Assembly: GCF_050436995.1 (NCBI RefSeq)
Contig: NC_134776.1
Span: forward strand, 16,843,001-16,907,000
Reading direction: 5' to 3'
DNA from: Anticarsia gemmatalis
Lineage: Eukaryota > Arthropoda > Insecta > Lepidoptera > Erebidae
Length of the DNA stretch: 64,000 bases
Shown here: positions 45,829 to 57,230 of the stretch, one piece after another
Layout: the number at the start of each line of letters is the position of its first letter
Position numbering within the stretch: the stretch's first letter is position 1
Translations under genes and position numbers: made by a program
The notes under the pieces: generated by a model
Told to the model about the DNA's origin: nothing
Seen by the model: the letters and a program-made list of their open reading frames with translations, nothing else
Database searches by the model: none

Positions 45829-45899
45829 GGGGGGCACTCGGATTCGAACCGAGGTCTTCCGACTCGTGGTCGGGTGCTCTACCGCTGAGCTACACCCCC
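45829..45899 (-). pseudogene. tRNA-like copy 4, damaged
   Basis: Same unit; the anticodon stem 5' side has changed (cccga) and the 3' acceptor side no longer matches its usual downstream sequence. Confidence 0.5.
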
Positions 45900-46623
45900 G
45901 CTACGAGGGTGATGCGAAATAATGAAACCCTTTACGCGGCAGACAGTGATAGTAGTTTTGATAGGGCTAATTCATAATTACAATCTCTGATTGCTCTCCG
46001 AGATGTGAATGAATGAATATGAATAATGAATATGTAAAATGAAAACCAATATTTTAAAATGAATAATAATAATAATATTATTTTATTAAAACAAATACAT
46101 GCCTGTCTTACGTAGTTACGAATAAAACAAAGTTTTCTTTGTACGATACCTGTTACGTAGGAATAGGATAAAACCCATTCCTGCGTAACTGGTGGCGTAC
46201 AAAGAAAAAAGTAACTGTTTCTTGATATACAGCCTGGAGACAGATGACTGACAGACAAAAAGACGGACAATAAATATGAAATATTCAATAATTCTATTCC
46301 ATTGTGAATATTTTAATTGCAATTCTGGTAATTAGAACAAAAGATAAATTAAGTACTCCTTCTTAAGCATGTTAACGAAAAAAAAAGTCCCGTCCTTGCC
46401 AATCATAATGTTTAATGTTTTTCTAAATTAAATCTCAGACGAAAACGGAGTTATTATCTCGATACAATGATCAATAGATATGTATGTATTATTATTATTT
46501 CATTATCAATTTCTAGTTTATCCATATCATTCCATATTTCCATATTATTATCACAAACCGCAGTACTAAGACGAATGCTCATTAAACAAAGGATATAAGA
46601 CTGTGAGCGATTATTATAAAAAT

Positions 46624-47545
46624 GAGAGTTGGAAATAGCGCCACCTATGAAACTTTAGCGGCTGTACTTAACCAACCCCGTACGGTGTACACTGTTGCGG
46701 GTCAGTAGTCTCCTCGAACTTGAATAGATAGCGCTAAAAAGAACATCCAACATATTTCTGGGAGCCTGGTTTGTTGGCTCGGAATTTGTATGGAGCACCG
46801 TTAGAAATGGCAAAAGCGGAATTTCATTTGTATATACAAACATCAGTATCTATATGATGAATCACGTGACTTTCAGGGCAATCTGAAATCTTCGAAAATT
46901 ACACCAGGACATTATAAACCTGCAAGAGTTCTTCGTTAGCGCCATCTCTTCAACTACATGGTTACCAATAGCCCAGTAGCCTTACACGAACACAACTTAC
47001 ACGAAGCCAGGTGGTGCCGGTAGTAGTTCAGAGATGGTGGTAGTTTAAGTGTCAATCACTAGTACAATTTAATGTTATTTTGCAATTAATATTGACAGTT
47101 GTTTTAGAGACGAAAATTTAAATTGATATTTACAATTAAAATTGATAGACCCCGTGTATAAACCTTTTCGTATCCACAAGAGTAGATATATATTATCGCC
47201 TCAATAGTCACGGAGTGAGGGCGCGCTGAGCGTAAATTTTATTTTTCTATTGCCATTCTTGTAATTTCGATCGTAGTTAATAAAATTCTTATTACAGAAA
47301 TACATAAAACAATAGAAAGGTTAAGTATATAAATGTAGGCTAGTAACAATGTTTTACAGTGGGGAAGAGTGCGGCAAGACAGTTGAAGGCACTATTCATG
47401 TTATAATAATACCTGATACATGTTTCATTTTGATTCAGAAATTGACTTGCCCAAGTCACCTTCATTATTGTGCGAGCAGTTCTACGACGTAGCTGTAGCG
47501 CCCGTAGCACTATCTTAGAGGAACTAGTTCGTTAAATTACAGCCT
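46624..47545 (+). repeat. Dispersed repeat family Y, copy 3
   Basis: Collinear with copy 1 but without the GC-rich MITE: gtatccacaagagtagatat runs straight on to attatcgcctcaatagtcac. Serves as the empty-site reference. Confidence 0.65.
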
Positions 47546-47599
47546 AATAAAGTAAACTGGTTTTTATTTCATAAATTTTAAACAATAATTATTAAAACT

Positions 47600-48998
47600 A
47601 TACATTAAATAATAATTTTATATGTACAAACTTTAAAAAAGGGTATTAAATGAAATAAAATTAAAATAAGGCATCATAAAATATCTCCGCATCGCCGTCC
47701 TCGGGTAACGTGCCCAGAAGGCTGGCAGCATTGCCACGTTGAATGGCAACGCTTTTTCTTTGCCCTAAGTAAAGGCCAGCCCTCTGGTCACGTGTCGTGC
47801 CGACGATTCGACGGGAAATTTCAGAGAAAAAAATGATACCATGAGTCACACCGCCGGAGAGCATTAAATTAATTAAGGCCGTTAACTCCTTCAACAGCGT
47901 ATCGCCGGCCTACCCGGCGGAAGGACACAGCAGGTCTTTTAAATGATGCGGTGTTAAACCGAGGCCACCGGCAGAGCCACTCCTGAAAGAATTAACAGCC
48001 ATAATGACGTCCTTGGCTACAACTTATATAATCAGAATAATTAGTGTCTGGTGGGTCTGGGAAGGAAAGGCCATCTCCTGGCACCGGGTGTCTCCTCTCC
48101 AGACCAGCAAGTGTTTCAGGAGAGCAAGGCGCCACCACATCATCGCTAAATAAAAGTCTAGCTGCCCACCTTATATCACCTTCCCTTGATTTTGATTCCA
48201 CAACTCAAAATTGTTTTATTGCTGAAGGTTGAAAGATTTGGTTTAAAATCATGGGCCGAATAAATAGACTTTTCTTTAATTAGGGATGTTAAAGATTTTT
48301 GGTTGGGTCGAAAATTGGGAATATGGAGTACTTATTCTATAAGGGAAAGTGAGAAGCTGCTTCCAAGCTGTGACAGAATTCTCCCGAACGACGAGGCCAA
48401 TGCATTGTGCAAATTTTTTTGCCACGGTAGGCCTCGCGCCACGGGGAGGCGCTCATAGCCAGGTGTGCTCACTGGTCGGTCAACGATCAGTGGGTTAAGC
48501 AACCCTTGGCGCGGTCATTCTATAGATGGGTGACCGCACAGTGGTATTTGAACTGAGCGTCGCCGTGCTTCGGAGGGCACGTATAAAGGCGGTCCCGGGT
48601 GTTGTCAATTAAGATAACAGTCGTTAAGCCATGTCAAAGGCCTTTCGGGCGGCTTAAATAACTTTGACACTAGGTTGACCACCAACCATACGTTAGATAG
48701 ATAGACGGAGAATTCTTATTAAAACCGGAACGTAATTTTTTAGTTTTGTTAATGTTTGCCAAAAGGGAATTAGGATAATATCTGTATCAGATTGGCTAAA
48801 CTGCAAAGTGGAGGAGCATGAAGGCACATTCTGGGATTTATGCATTCGACCCAAATGTATCTTCAAACCCCTCACACCCTTAAAGGAGCGAGCTTGGGGG
48901 CAGAAAGGGCAAACAGCTAGGCCTTCATCCGATGTTGAAGGTTGACTTGTACTTACCTCCGAGTTGCTGCCATTGTAAGTACACCTAAAACTAGACAT
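47600..48998 (-). pseudogene. Non-LTR retrotransposon, internally deleted
   Basis: Minus strand: 48998-48693 starts MSSFRCTYNG and has a C2H2-like finger CPFCPQARSFKGVRGLKIHL then H, as in nucleic-acid-binding N-termini of some LINEs. 48201-47900 reads VVAPCSPETLAGLERRHPVP and FRSGSAGGLGLTPHHLKDLL, the start of a reverse transcriptase. 47894-47661 reads RAGLYLGQRKSVAIQRGNAA. The catalytic reverse transcriptase core between them is missing. A 5S-headed SINE lies in the gap at 48470-48710. Clade not assigned. Confidence 0.65.
48470..48710 (+). repeat. 5S rRNA-derived SINE
   Basis: The head contains gggttaagcaaccc and atagatgggtgaccgcac, matching the internal promoter region of 5S rRNA (gttaagcaac...gatgggtgacc). 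The tail gccatgtcaaaggcctttcg...ggttgaccaccaaccatac is a widespread moth repeat. Placed between two parts of the deleted LINE. Confidence 0.65.
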
Positions 48999-49379
48999 AC
49001 AACTAAAAAAAATACAAATTTACAATAAATTTACAACAAAATATACAAAAACACTATAGAAAAATGACGGGCTGTCAGCAGTTGACAAAGACGTCACGGC
49101 GGCGCACTCCCGAAGCCCGAGCGTTGCTGAGGGATACGAGCGCGTTCTGTCAGCTTCGATTGGGGTCTTCATGATTATTCATAATATTATTAATATTATA
49201 CCAATATACAGCGTTACATTGGAGAATAGGGTTTCGCCTCAGGGCTGCCACACGAGAGTTATTAATTTGTATGTTTTTGAAAAATACCGTATTTTTCCAT
49301 TAGCTTTTGTGATGTCTTGTACTGGCTATATTTATATTATTTATTAATATTTGGCATTTGTCATCATATGTCATCGTTT

Positions 49380-50285
49380 GTTCTTAAATAAATATATTTT
49401 TTAGTCCTAGTTTCTTTACCTATTTAAATGAAAATGTATCACTGAAATGTATGTACTTACGCGCATAACTTTACAACAACTAAACTAAATTGGAAATTTA
49501 TTTTTTAATATGTTTGTAACTGTTAGGACAAGGTTTGTATGGGATCGAAATTCTCACACAAATGGAAACAACATTATAAAATTGTGATATACCCGGACGA
49601 AGTAGGGCCAGTTCGCTAGTAATAACTATAAAAATGTTCTGATTAATACAAACCACTTTGCAAAAAGCAAGCACTTTACTTTAATCAAACCAATACCTTT
49701 GGTCGTTTTTAACAATGCAATTAAACAATGCTATATTGTATATTCTTTTAAAACCCTAAAAAATTTAATCTCTGTACATGTTGAACCAAAATAACTCAAT
49801 TCTATCAAATTTTGTGTAATATTGCAAATACAATCTTAAAATATATTCACAAAAAACTCAAAAAGGCGGCTAAGTCGGATAATGAAGTGAGGGCACTCGG
49901 ATTCGAACCGAGGTCTTCCGACTCGTGGTCGGATGCTCTACCGCTGAGCTACGCCCCCGCTACGAGAGCCATGCGAAATAATGAAACCCTTTACGCGGCA
50001 GACAGTGATCGTTTTTGATATCATTAATTAAAAATTATAATCTCTGATTGTTATCCGAGATGTAAAATTAAATCCGTGTAATAGTTTTAATATTTTTTTA
50101 AAAATTGTCTAGTAATATATAATCAGAAATCATGTTTTCAGTGATTAGATCAACTGACATTCTTGTGTAGTTTATTATATTATTATGTCAGTATCGATGA
50201 CGGACACTTTGATTTCTGCTGCCTTTTCATGAAATTACTACGTCGTAGGACTTGTGTCTACGTGGTGCGACGGAAAACCGTTATT
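49380..50285. repeat. Solo copy of the inner MULE/tRNA-like unit
   Basis: Matches the left arm about 12300-13053, including a clean tRNA-like copy, and then continues past the arm end into the reverse complement of 13693-13848. It therefore shows the uninterrupted form of the unit. Confidence 0.7.
49888..49958 (-). tRNA. tRNA-like copy 5, intact form
   Basis: Identical in all stems to the palindrome copies, with perfect A and B boxes, and the same C33 loop ccacgag. It belongs to the repeat unit, so decoding function is doubtful. Confidence 0.5.
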
Positions 50286-52379
50286 AATAATTAATGCTAC
50301 TTAAACAATTGTTCGGTTACCTGTATGTTTTTATTTTATATTGTGTCTTATAGATGTAACCTAACCTAACAATACACTAAAAATGCATACTGATAATAAG
50401 AACTCCCAAATAAACTTTGCATAGCCGAAATTATCAGCTGAAGAATATCTTAACAGATTTATTTTATTCTAATTCAAATCTTAATTACAGGTCTTTAAAA
50501 ACACTTAAAACTGTATATTATTATTATATTCTAAAACCGTGTATGGAAGTGTTGAAATAGTTTTTGTCTCTTTTTCACGTAGAACTCGTAGCGATTGAAG
50601 TGAATCGGATATCTGTGAAGTATTTTACACCGCGTAGAGGCGTGGCTAGTGCAGTGATTGTTGCCTAGCAACGACGATAGATAAGGATGCAACGTGTCAC
50701 TCATACTGTACCCCTTACCCTTCTGCGTGTTCATGATATCCTAGTGTCCTACAGTGTTCAATTCACCTTCATTGGCATTTCCTCATAGAAATGACATTGA
50801 TTAAGGTCATTTTACGTACCTACCGCAGTATATATAATATAACATGTTTGCTATGTTTTTCATCAAAAATAATGTAAAACAGCTGCTTTAGCTACTAAAT
50901 GCTTGCAACAACATTAATTAGAAATCTACAATAATCTTTCGAATCGTTTTTATATTGTATAAAATAGAATTTTTCAGCACCAAATCATATAATTAGAGCT
51001 CTTTCCTTTTTCCGGTTACTATTTCATGAGCCTTAAATTTCGTGTTGAATTTATTAAAATTAGAGTTGTATTCATTTAATGACGCATATCATTAGAGGAT
51101 GAATAAACATTTATTCGTAAGCGGCCATCCATATTATTATACACTTTGTTGCTTTGACATGCTACTACGGATTTTAACTTTCATTGGCCCAGAATATGTC
51201 CAAGAATGAAGCATGAATAAAAACCTCTCACTTTTGATAATTACATTAGTGTAACAAGCTCGCCTAACCACGAGTCGGCCGCTCTTAATGTAAGTTTTAC
51301 TCACATAATCGATACTACCATTAGAAACCTTTCCCAATAAAATCATGGAGCTAAGTGTTATCTTCAATGATTTTAAAAATTTGTCGTCTAAAGCACAAAT
51401 GGTTTTCATTTAAATCTCAAGTTTTAATTAACTGTACCTACAATTAAAACATAGGCAGGTTAAACAACCTGTCATGTTCAAGGTTTACCATCCTCTCAGC
51501 CGGTCAATTAGGACCCGTTCCGGCCCGAGTGACCGGAGAGAGGATGCATGGAGCGCCGTTGCATCGCCTTTTATACCCTCTGATGCGACGTCAGCGACAC
51601 CTATGCACGTTTGGCACGCACACACAGGCAAAGGCCTAGAGTCGTGGCTTAATTTTTGTGACACTTCTATTGCAGTGAATTTGGTAGATAAAATTTAATT
51701 ATCAACCATTTATTTAAAATAACAAAATATCTTTTCATTTTCTGTTTTCTACAGTAAAAAGAGATGTTTTTAAAATCATAACCAATATATTTAGCCCTTC
51801 CACTACACACCTTGCAGTTTCACTCACACATTAACAGATAGAGAGCCAATAGCAGTTTATCTGGACTGAAATGTCTCCTGAATGGTTGGATGCTATTGCG
51901 CGCCAGTTTTAATTTACATTTGTCCTTTCTTAACTAAGCATGCAGGAGATAGATTTTTGCATCAATTGAAAAAAAATCTTTGAACATGAAATATGAGTAA
52001 GGTCTTGTAAATACTAGATATTCATCTTGGCCCTGAAAGGTCGCATAGTAAGCCCTAGAAGCATTGCGCATGCCCAAAACGTACCCAATATCGTATCAAG
52101 TGAGCCTAATATCATGTCAACCTGAATTAACAAAAAAGTGTACGTATCTAAAATAAAGTTTATTTTAACAATTCGAGATATTTTTAAATATAAAATTAAT
52201 AACAAATGAGTATTAAAGCATGTATAAAGACGCCATACCCATCAACAGGGCTGCAAATACAATGTTAATATTAGTATGCATTTAGATTGTGTTGGGGTCT
52301 TCCATATTTCATTCAAACATTAGTACTTATTTTTCTTTATTCACATAAAATGTACAGTCCTTCATGCTGGGCTCACAAT
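50286..52379. other. Nothing recognised
   Basis: Short ORFs only, none with conserved motifs. No clear termini or RNA gene. Confidence 0.3.
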
Positions 52380-52860
52380 ATTATAAACATTGGAAGGCAC
52401 GCCCACCAGCACGGACTCTTCTACCTTAGTGTGAATTTAAATCTCGAAATGATAACATAAAACTCTATTTATATTCGTTAAAATCTATACTATTATATAG
52501 AACGTGTCAAGATGCTCCATTTGTAAGCTAAATTCGAAATCCAACCAGTCGTAATTCTTGAAAAAAAACACTTTCAAAGTTCACATAACCCATGACACAG
52601 GGGCGAGTCGAAATAACTACTCGTATATCAACAACGTAACTGTTTCTCTTGTCTGTATGCGAATTTAAACTCTATTACGTTTGTAATACGGCATTAAGTG
52701 TTTTACGATAGTAGAATTACTTTAGACTTTTTACATTTATTGATTTATCGATGTAAAACTCTCTGATGTTATCGTATCCTAGTCTTTGTAAATCGTAATA
52801 AACTCGCCTGTGCGATTCAATTGAGGCTCGCAATTATTTAACGCTTTTACCATTACACAT
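52380..52860 (+). repeat. Repeat family X, copy 1
   Basis: Shares blocks in order with 55790-56230, for example aaagttcacata, acacaggggcgag, ctgtatgcgaattt and aatcgtaataaactcgcc. About 470 bp, direct orientation, non-coding. Confidence 0.55.
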
Positions 52861-53819
52861 TACTTACCTATTTATTTTGTAGCAATATTTTTGTTTTTGT
52901 TTACTTCAGTTTAAATACTTACCTACATTTGATTTGCCTGCTATTTCAAAAAAATCAATCAATATATTCTTAAATGTCATGTTTACTTATTTAAATAATA
53001 TGCTTGCCCAAAGTGTTATTTAAAGCAATAGAAAGACCAGTAATGGGCTTAAGTATTCAGTTTTTTTGTAGTGATCTGGTTAATAACTCTAAAAAAAATG
53101 TTTTAAGCGTCCTTTAAAACCTTATGAAACTTCCAGTGATTCTTTGAAGCTTCACGAGATACAAAAGTGGAAGTCTAAGTTGTTTTAATATTTTTACTAT
53201 TAAAGTAATAAACATTGAAAATTACTAAAATTTACTTAAGTTAAATGTAATTTTTTTTAACGATACTGCTCTACACATTACAGTCAATATATAGCCTTCT
53301 CTCATCCCACGTCCAATTTCGGGACGTTGGTCACTCCCATCAAGCACAAGTTCCTCTAGTGTTTTGTTATAAACATTCAACATTATGACATAAAACATTT
53401 ATATCTTTTCAAAAAGTTTAGATAAACGTATAGACTCGTTCAAAGTCCATTATCTCCAATTAATTATAGTAGACATTCGTGTTATAAATCATGACTATTA
53501 CGATTTTTAAATTGAGGGAAACCATTTTGCAAGATCTGTTGCTGATAATCTGCTGCAAATAAAAGCATTAACTACACTTTTTTGCACACGATAGTAGTCT
53601 TTATCACAGTAACTGTAAGGCTGAATATTTGCTGAAGCTGTTCAATAGTTGTTTCTGCCTCATATTCGCCAGTTTAGTTCATCTCACTCCTGAAACTCAT
53701 ATTTTCCTAGTATTCAACGAACGTGCTGTTATCGGTAGCTATGTTCAAGTCGGTTCAACAAGTTCACTAAACCAAAAATGTTTTTTTTCCGTTCGAGAGG
53801 TTTGATGTAATTTGATCAT

Positions 53820-53868
53820 GTAGGTTTGATGTAATTTGATCATGTAGGTTTGTTGCAATCACTCTTGT
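53820..53868 (+). repeat. 24-bp tandem duplication
   Basis: gtttgatgtaatttgatcat followed by gtag occurs twice in a row, with a third partial start. Confidence 0.6.
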
Positions 53869-54080
53869 TTTCAATGGTTTTTATAAGAAAATTCGGGTTA
53901 TGCCACTTAACTCCAAATCCATTGTTCTCAAAACTATAACATCCCATACATTATTTCCACTTTGACTCCAAAGAAATAAGTTTTTTAACATCCTATATTC
54001 TTATTTTAAATGTATTAACACAACTTCTAATCAGATTTTTTTACTTAGCTTAAGTAATATAAATTACGGGTTTTAATATT

Positions 54081-54359
54081 TCATATGTTTTTTAAGTTAT
54101 AAATGATCTCAATCAAATTCGAATTACCCGTTTCGTATTTTTGAATTTCAATTTTTAATTCCAAGTCTCTATTTATTGATTGGCGCTTACGAAGGAGTGG
54201 TTTGCGATAATTATCGAAGTATTGTGCTTCTTCCATTAATTTGTACAGTAGCTCTAGCAGCCTAGGTTTCTTTTTTATTTCATTAATGAAGCGCTCGCAG
54301 TGGTGCCATTGTCGGAGTACACGCGCTGTTCGCTTCGATGTTCTTATAATTTTTGTCAA
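54081..54359 (-). CDS. Unknown 92-residue ORF in the TIR element
   Basis: Open frame starting MTKIIRTSKRTARVLRQWHH, basic at the N-terminus (Arg/Lys-rich) with helical-looking charged stretches to the end. It occupies a quarter of the TIR element and opens toward the left end. Not recognised; it could be a remnant of a DNA-binding or transposase segment, or chance in AT-rich DNA. Confidence 0.3.
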   Translation of the reverse strand: MTKIIRTSKRTARVLRQWHHCERFINEIKKKPRLLELLYKLMEEAQYFDNYRKPLLRKRQSINRDLELKIEIQKYETGNSNLIEIIYNLKNI

Positions 54360-54639
54360 GTGATGTTTGCTACATAATAAGATTGGATGTTCAACATTAT
54401 AATTATTCAGGGCCTGACCATCAAAGAGTGGAGGCGCTGTTGCAATCAGCCTTCACCCACCAAGAAGTGAGGTCAGCAAGTTTGCATTTAGAAGGCACGT
54501 AGCTCCACGTCTGGTGGACTGTAGTTTCTTGTATCTCATTACTGTTGTAATATAAATTTAGCCTGAACAAAACATAATAAGTATAAGGTATTAAGTTCTG
54601 TATAATATAATAAATTGTAAATACTATTTTATTAATGCA

Positions 54640-54860
54640 CTAGAGGCCGCCACGACTTCGTCCGCGTGGAAAATTAATTTTAGGCAGACGAAGGAAGTCG
54701 TGTTTGCAGTCAGATCGTCCATCGTCGTGGGAGACAGGAGACGCGAGCGCCGGCAAGGAAGAACGCACGGTGGCGAGGAATGCCCTCGCGCGCCCCACCT
54801 GCGCTTGGTACAACTGGTTGGACTCGAACTGCTCCCTCTGCATCCATGTCGTCCGTATTA
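54640..54860 (-). mobile_element. Helitron 3' end joined to a BEL/Pao-like gag fragment
   Basis: The minus strand ends with hairpin ccacg-cggacgaagt-cgtgg, then cggcctctag (CTAG at 54640-54643, A on the flank), a Helitron-type terminus. Directly upstream an open frame (54843 down) reads FLATVRSSLPALASP and HDFLRLPKINFP, similar to the start of BEL/Pao gag (LpkI.LP). GC-rich against AT-rich surroundings. The Helitron 5' end is not identified. Confidence 0.5.
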
Positions 54861-55789
54861 TGAATATTTTAAGCTACTGACTCTACTTCTGCTGATTTCT
54901 TGGAGTTAAAGTGGAATGAATTATATTTAAATAAAATATTTATTAAAACAGTTTTGGAGTTAAAGTGGAACGCTTTTTTGGAGTTAAGTGGAATAACCCG
55001 AAAATTCCCGTAATTTTTTATTCATTGCTTGCAAACGAACTATTCGGCCATAGTGAAGTTACAAGAAGTCTTACAAGAGGAGTAATTTTTTTCAAAAAGT
55101 TTTTTTTTTACTATGAGAGCTTAGAAAAGCTACGTACCTATATAGTATATATTACTATCGTAAAAGTAAAGTATAACTATAATATTTTATAGCATTCTGT
55201 TTCTAATTTGTTTAAAAATAAAATTACCGAGAATATAAACAAAATCAGTAAAAAAATAAGATAAAAGAAAACTAAAATTAACGCGGAGAGGGATACAAGG
55301 TGAAAGGTGGTCTAATGATGAATCATAAAAAATGTGTTCAGGTGAATTGTTGTCCAACCCATACTCATATAATGAGGTAAATTACTCTAGCCCAAGGTGC
55401 GGAATTTGTATTCTATTCGTATGATACCTACCTTTTAATTTTGACGAATTACGATTTACGTTGAAAACGAGACTCCTTTATGAGAAAAATTAAAGGAAGT
55501 AATTATTAATTTAAACCAATTTGCTTTAAACGCCATAGACAACTCAAACTATCCGAAATAGTAACCACTTTGCTAATATTAAGCGAAGTGGAAATTCATT
55601 ACACAGTGTCTTAAAAATTGTAATCTTACTTTCAATTTTGGTATTCAAACAGTCGCACGCAAAAAAACGACCAATTCGATTCTTTTGCGGTTTTGGAATA
55701 TTTTATTGCAAAAGATAAAGATAATAAAGCTCGTAATAAATATAGCTACTAAATATACTCATATCTAGAAGACAAATGTTGGGAGGAAA

Positions 55790-56230
55790 ACTGTTGGGAC
55801 CCTCCTACTTCAGCACTGGTTCGCGCTTCGTGAAATATATACTCAAAATCATAACATAAAACTCGATTGAAATTCACTAAAATATGCACCATTATGTAAT
55901 TCGTTTCAAGATGCTCCGTTTGTTAAGTAAATTTTAAACCCCAGCAGTCATTATTTTTGAGAAAAACACCTTTAAAGTTCACATAGCCTCTAACACAGGG
56001 GCGAGGCCAAATAAGTTCTCGCATTTCAATGACCTAACTCTTTGTCTTTCCTGTATGCGAATTTCAGCTTTATTACGTTTGTGACACGACTTAATATGTT
56101 TTACGTAAGTAGCATTACTTCTGACATTTTAGATTTATGAATTTTTGATGTTCGACTCTTTGAAGTTATAATATCCTAGTATTTGTGAATCGTAATAAAC
56201 TCGCCCGCACGATCCAATTTAGGGTCGCAA
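55790..56230 (+). repeat. Repeat family X, copy 2
   Basis: Diverged direct copy of 52380-52860, see shared blocks there. 55010-55790 between shows nothing recognised. Confidence 0.55.
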
Positions 56231-56551
56231 TAGATTCGATGAAATTGTGATAGGCTAGAAAGTTTACCGTTTATCCTATACAGAGTTCGTTCGTTCGTTT
56301 TTAGTAATTCGTTTCTAATTTCATATGTTTTGGGATGTTACTTTGATTTATATTTCAAAATCCACAGGTAATCGATTACCCAACATATTAATCATCGACC
56401 CAAACATATTAATTTTTAATAATATAAATCTCTTCAAAACAATAAAACATGTGCTGCTAACATCAAATGACAATAATGTTTTCGCCAATGTTGTTGGCAA
56501 AATACTCTCGGAATCGAACAATTGATATTATTAATATGTGTACATTATCTA

Positions 56552-57230
56552 CTAGTGTCCCAAAATAAAAGTTTGTAAAATAGCACTAGCATTAACACTT
56601 CCTCTTGTATTGCTGTCTTCTGTTATTTCCACATCAATGCTGACACGACCATCATCCTCTATTGTGGGCTTCATTGTATTTTTTTTCCTGTGATTTTGAG
56701 GTCTTAATTCTGGAGTAAAAAGGTATGGTTCTAATTTATATCTTGAGTCACCCAAGAGTTTCCCTCCGAAGAGTCTTCGAATTTGAATTTTCTAAGATTT
56801 TTTAGATCTCACCTCCAGCTTTAAAAGATGCGAGGTGCAAAATGTCACGTTTCTAATCCTATAGTTTCGGCTGTGCGTTGATATGTCAATCAGTCGGTAA
56901 TATAAGTAAAAATGTATTATTCCTTGTTTCGTTTAAAAAATATTGAATGCGTGAATTACTTGAACATTCATGGAGTAAAATCTCTTCCTATTGATAGACA
57001 TTTACGTAGTTTTATGTGTGTGTAGTCAATACAAACAATAACGGTAGGGAGATTTCTGATAGAATGAAACTCTCTAATTATGTGCATTTTTTGGCAAAGG
57101 TTGAAGGCATTTTAATGAACGAATGCTAATGTCGCGTCGAGAGCGCGTGCAACTCTTGCACGAATTCGGCTTGTGGTTGCCTGAGACAATCCATGGAGGT
57201 CTCCAGCGTCTTTTTGGACCTGTAATGTAA
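56552..57230 (-). pseudogene. PIF/Harbinger transposase relic
   Basis: Minus strand, frames broken: 57230-57110 DLHGLSQATTSRIRARVARA; 57050-56990 LPTVIVCIDYTHIKL (DDE first Asp region); 56770-56690 LLGDSRYKLEPYLFTPELRP (second Asp region). These are HARBI1-type landmarks in order. The N-terminal part is absent. Confidence 0.7.

Larger units (their letters stand above)
44145..46440. repeat. Diverged composite of element W and the MULE/tRNA-like unit
   Basis: 44145-44565 matches element W (13130-13560). 44600-45420 matches the left arm about 12220-12960, including a tRNA-like copy. 45690-46000 repeats part of that block with another tRNA-like copy. 46110-46440 matches 10970-11270. The transposase part is missing. 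Confidence 0.65.
53895..54999. mobile_element. 1,105-bp TIR element with 8-bp target duplication
   Basis: Starts gggttatgccacttaactcc and ends ggagttaagtggaataaccc, 23-bp inverted ends with one mismatch. It is flanked on both sides by gaaaattc (53887-53894 and 55000-55007). The end word recurs inside near both ends as ggagttaaagtggaa (54902, 54957 and, inverted, 53955). Holds a short unknown ORF and a captured fragment. An 8-bp duplication occurs in hAT, P, Merlin and KDZ elements; GG ends lean away from hAT, but no transposase motif decides it. Confidence 0.85.

Noticed and set aside
48470..48560. 5S rRNA gene
   Set aside because: Only part of 5S is present with many changes, joined to a repeat tail, so a SINE head is the better call.
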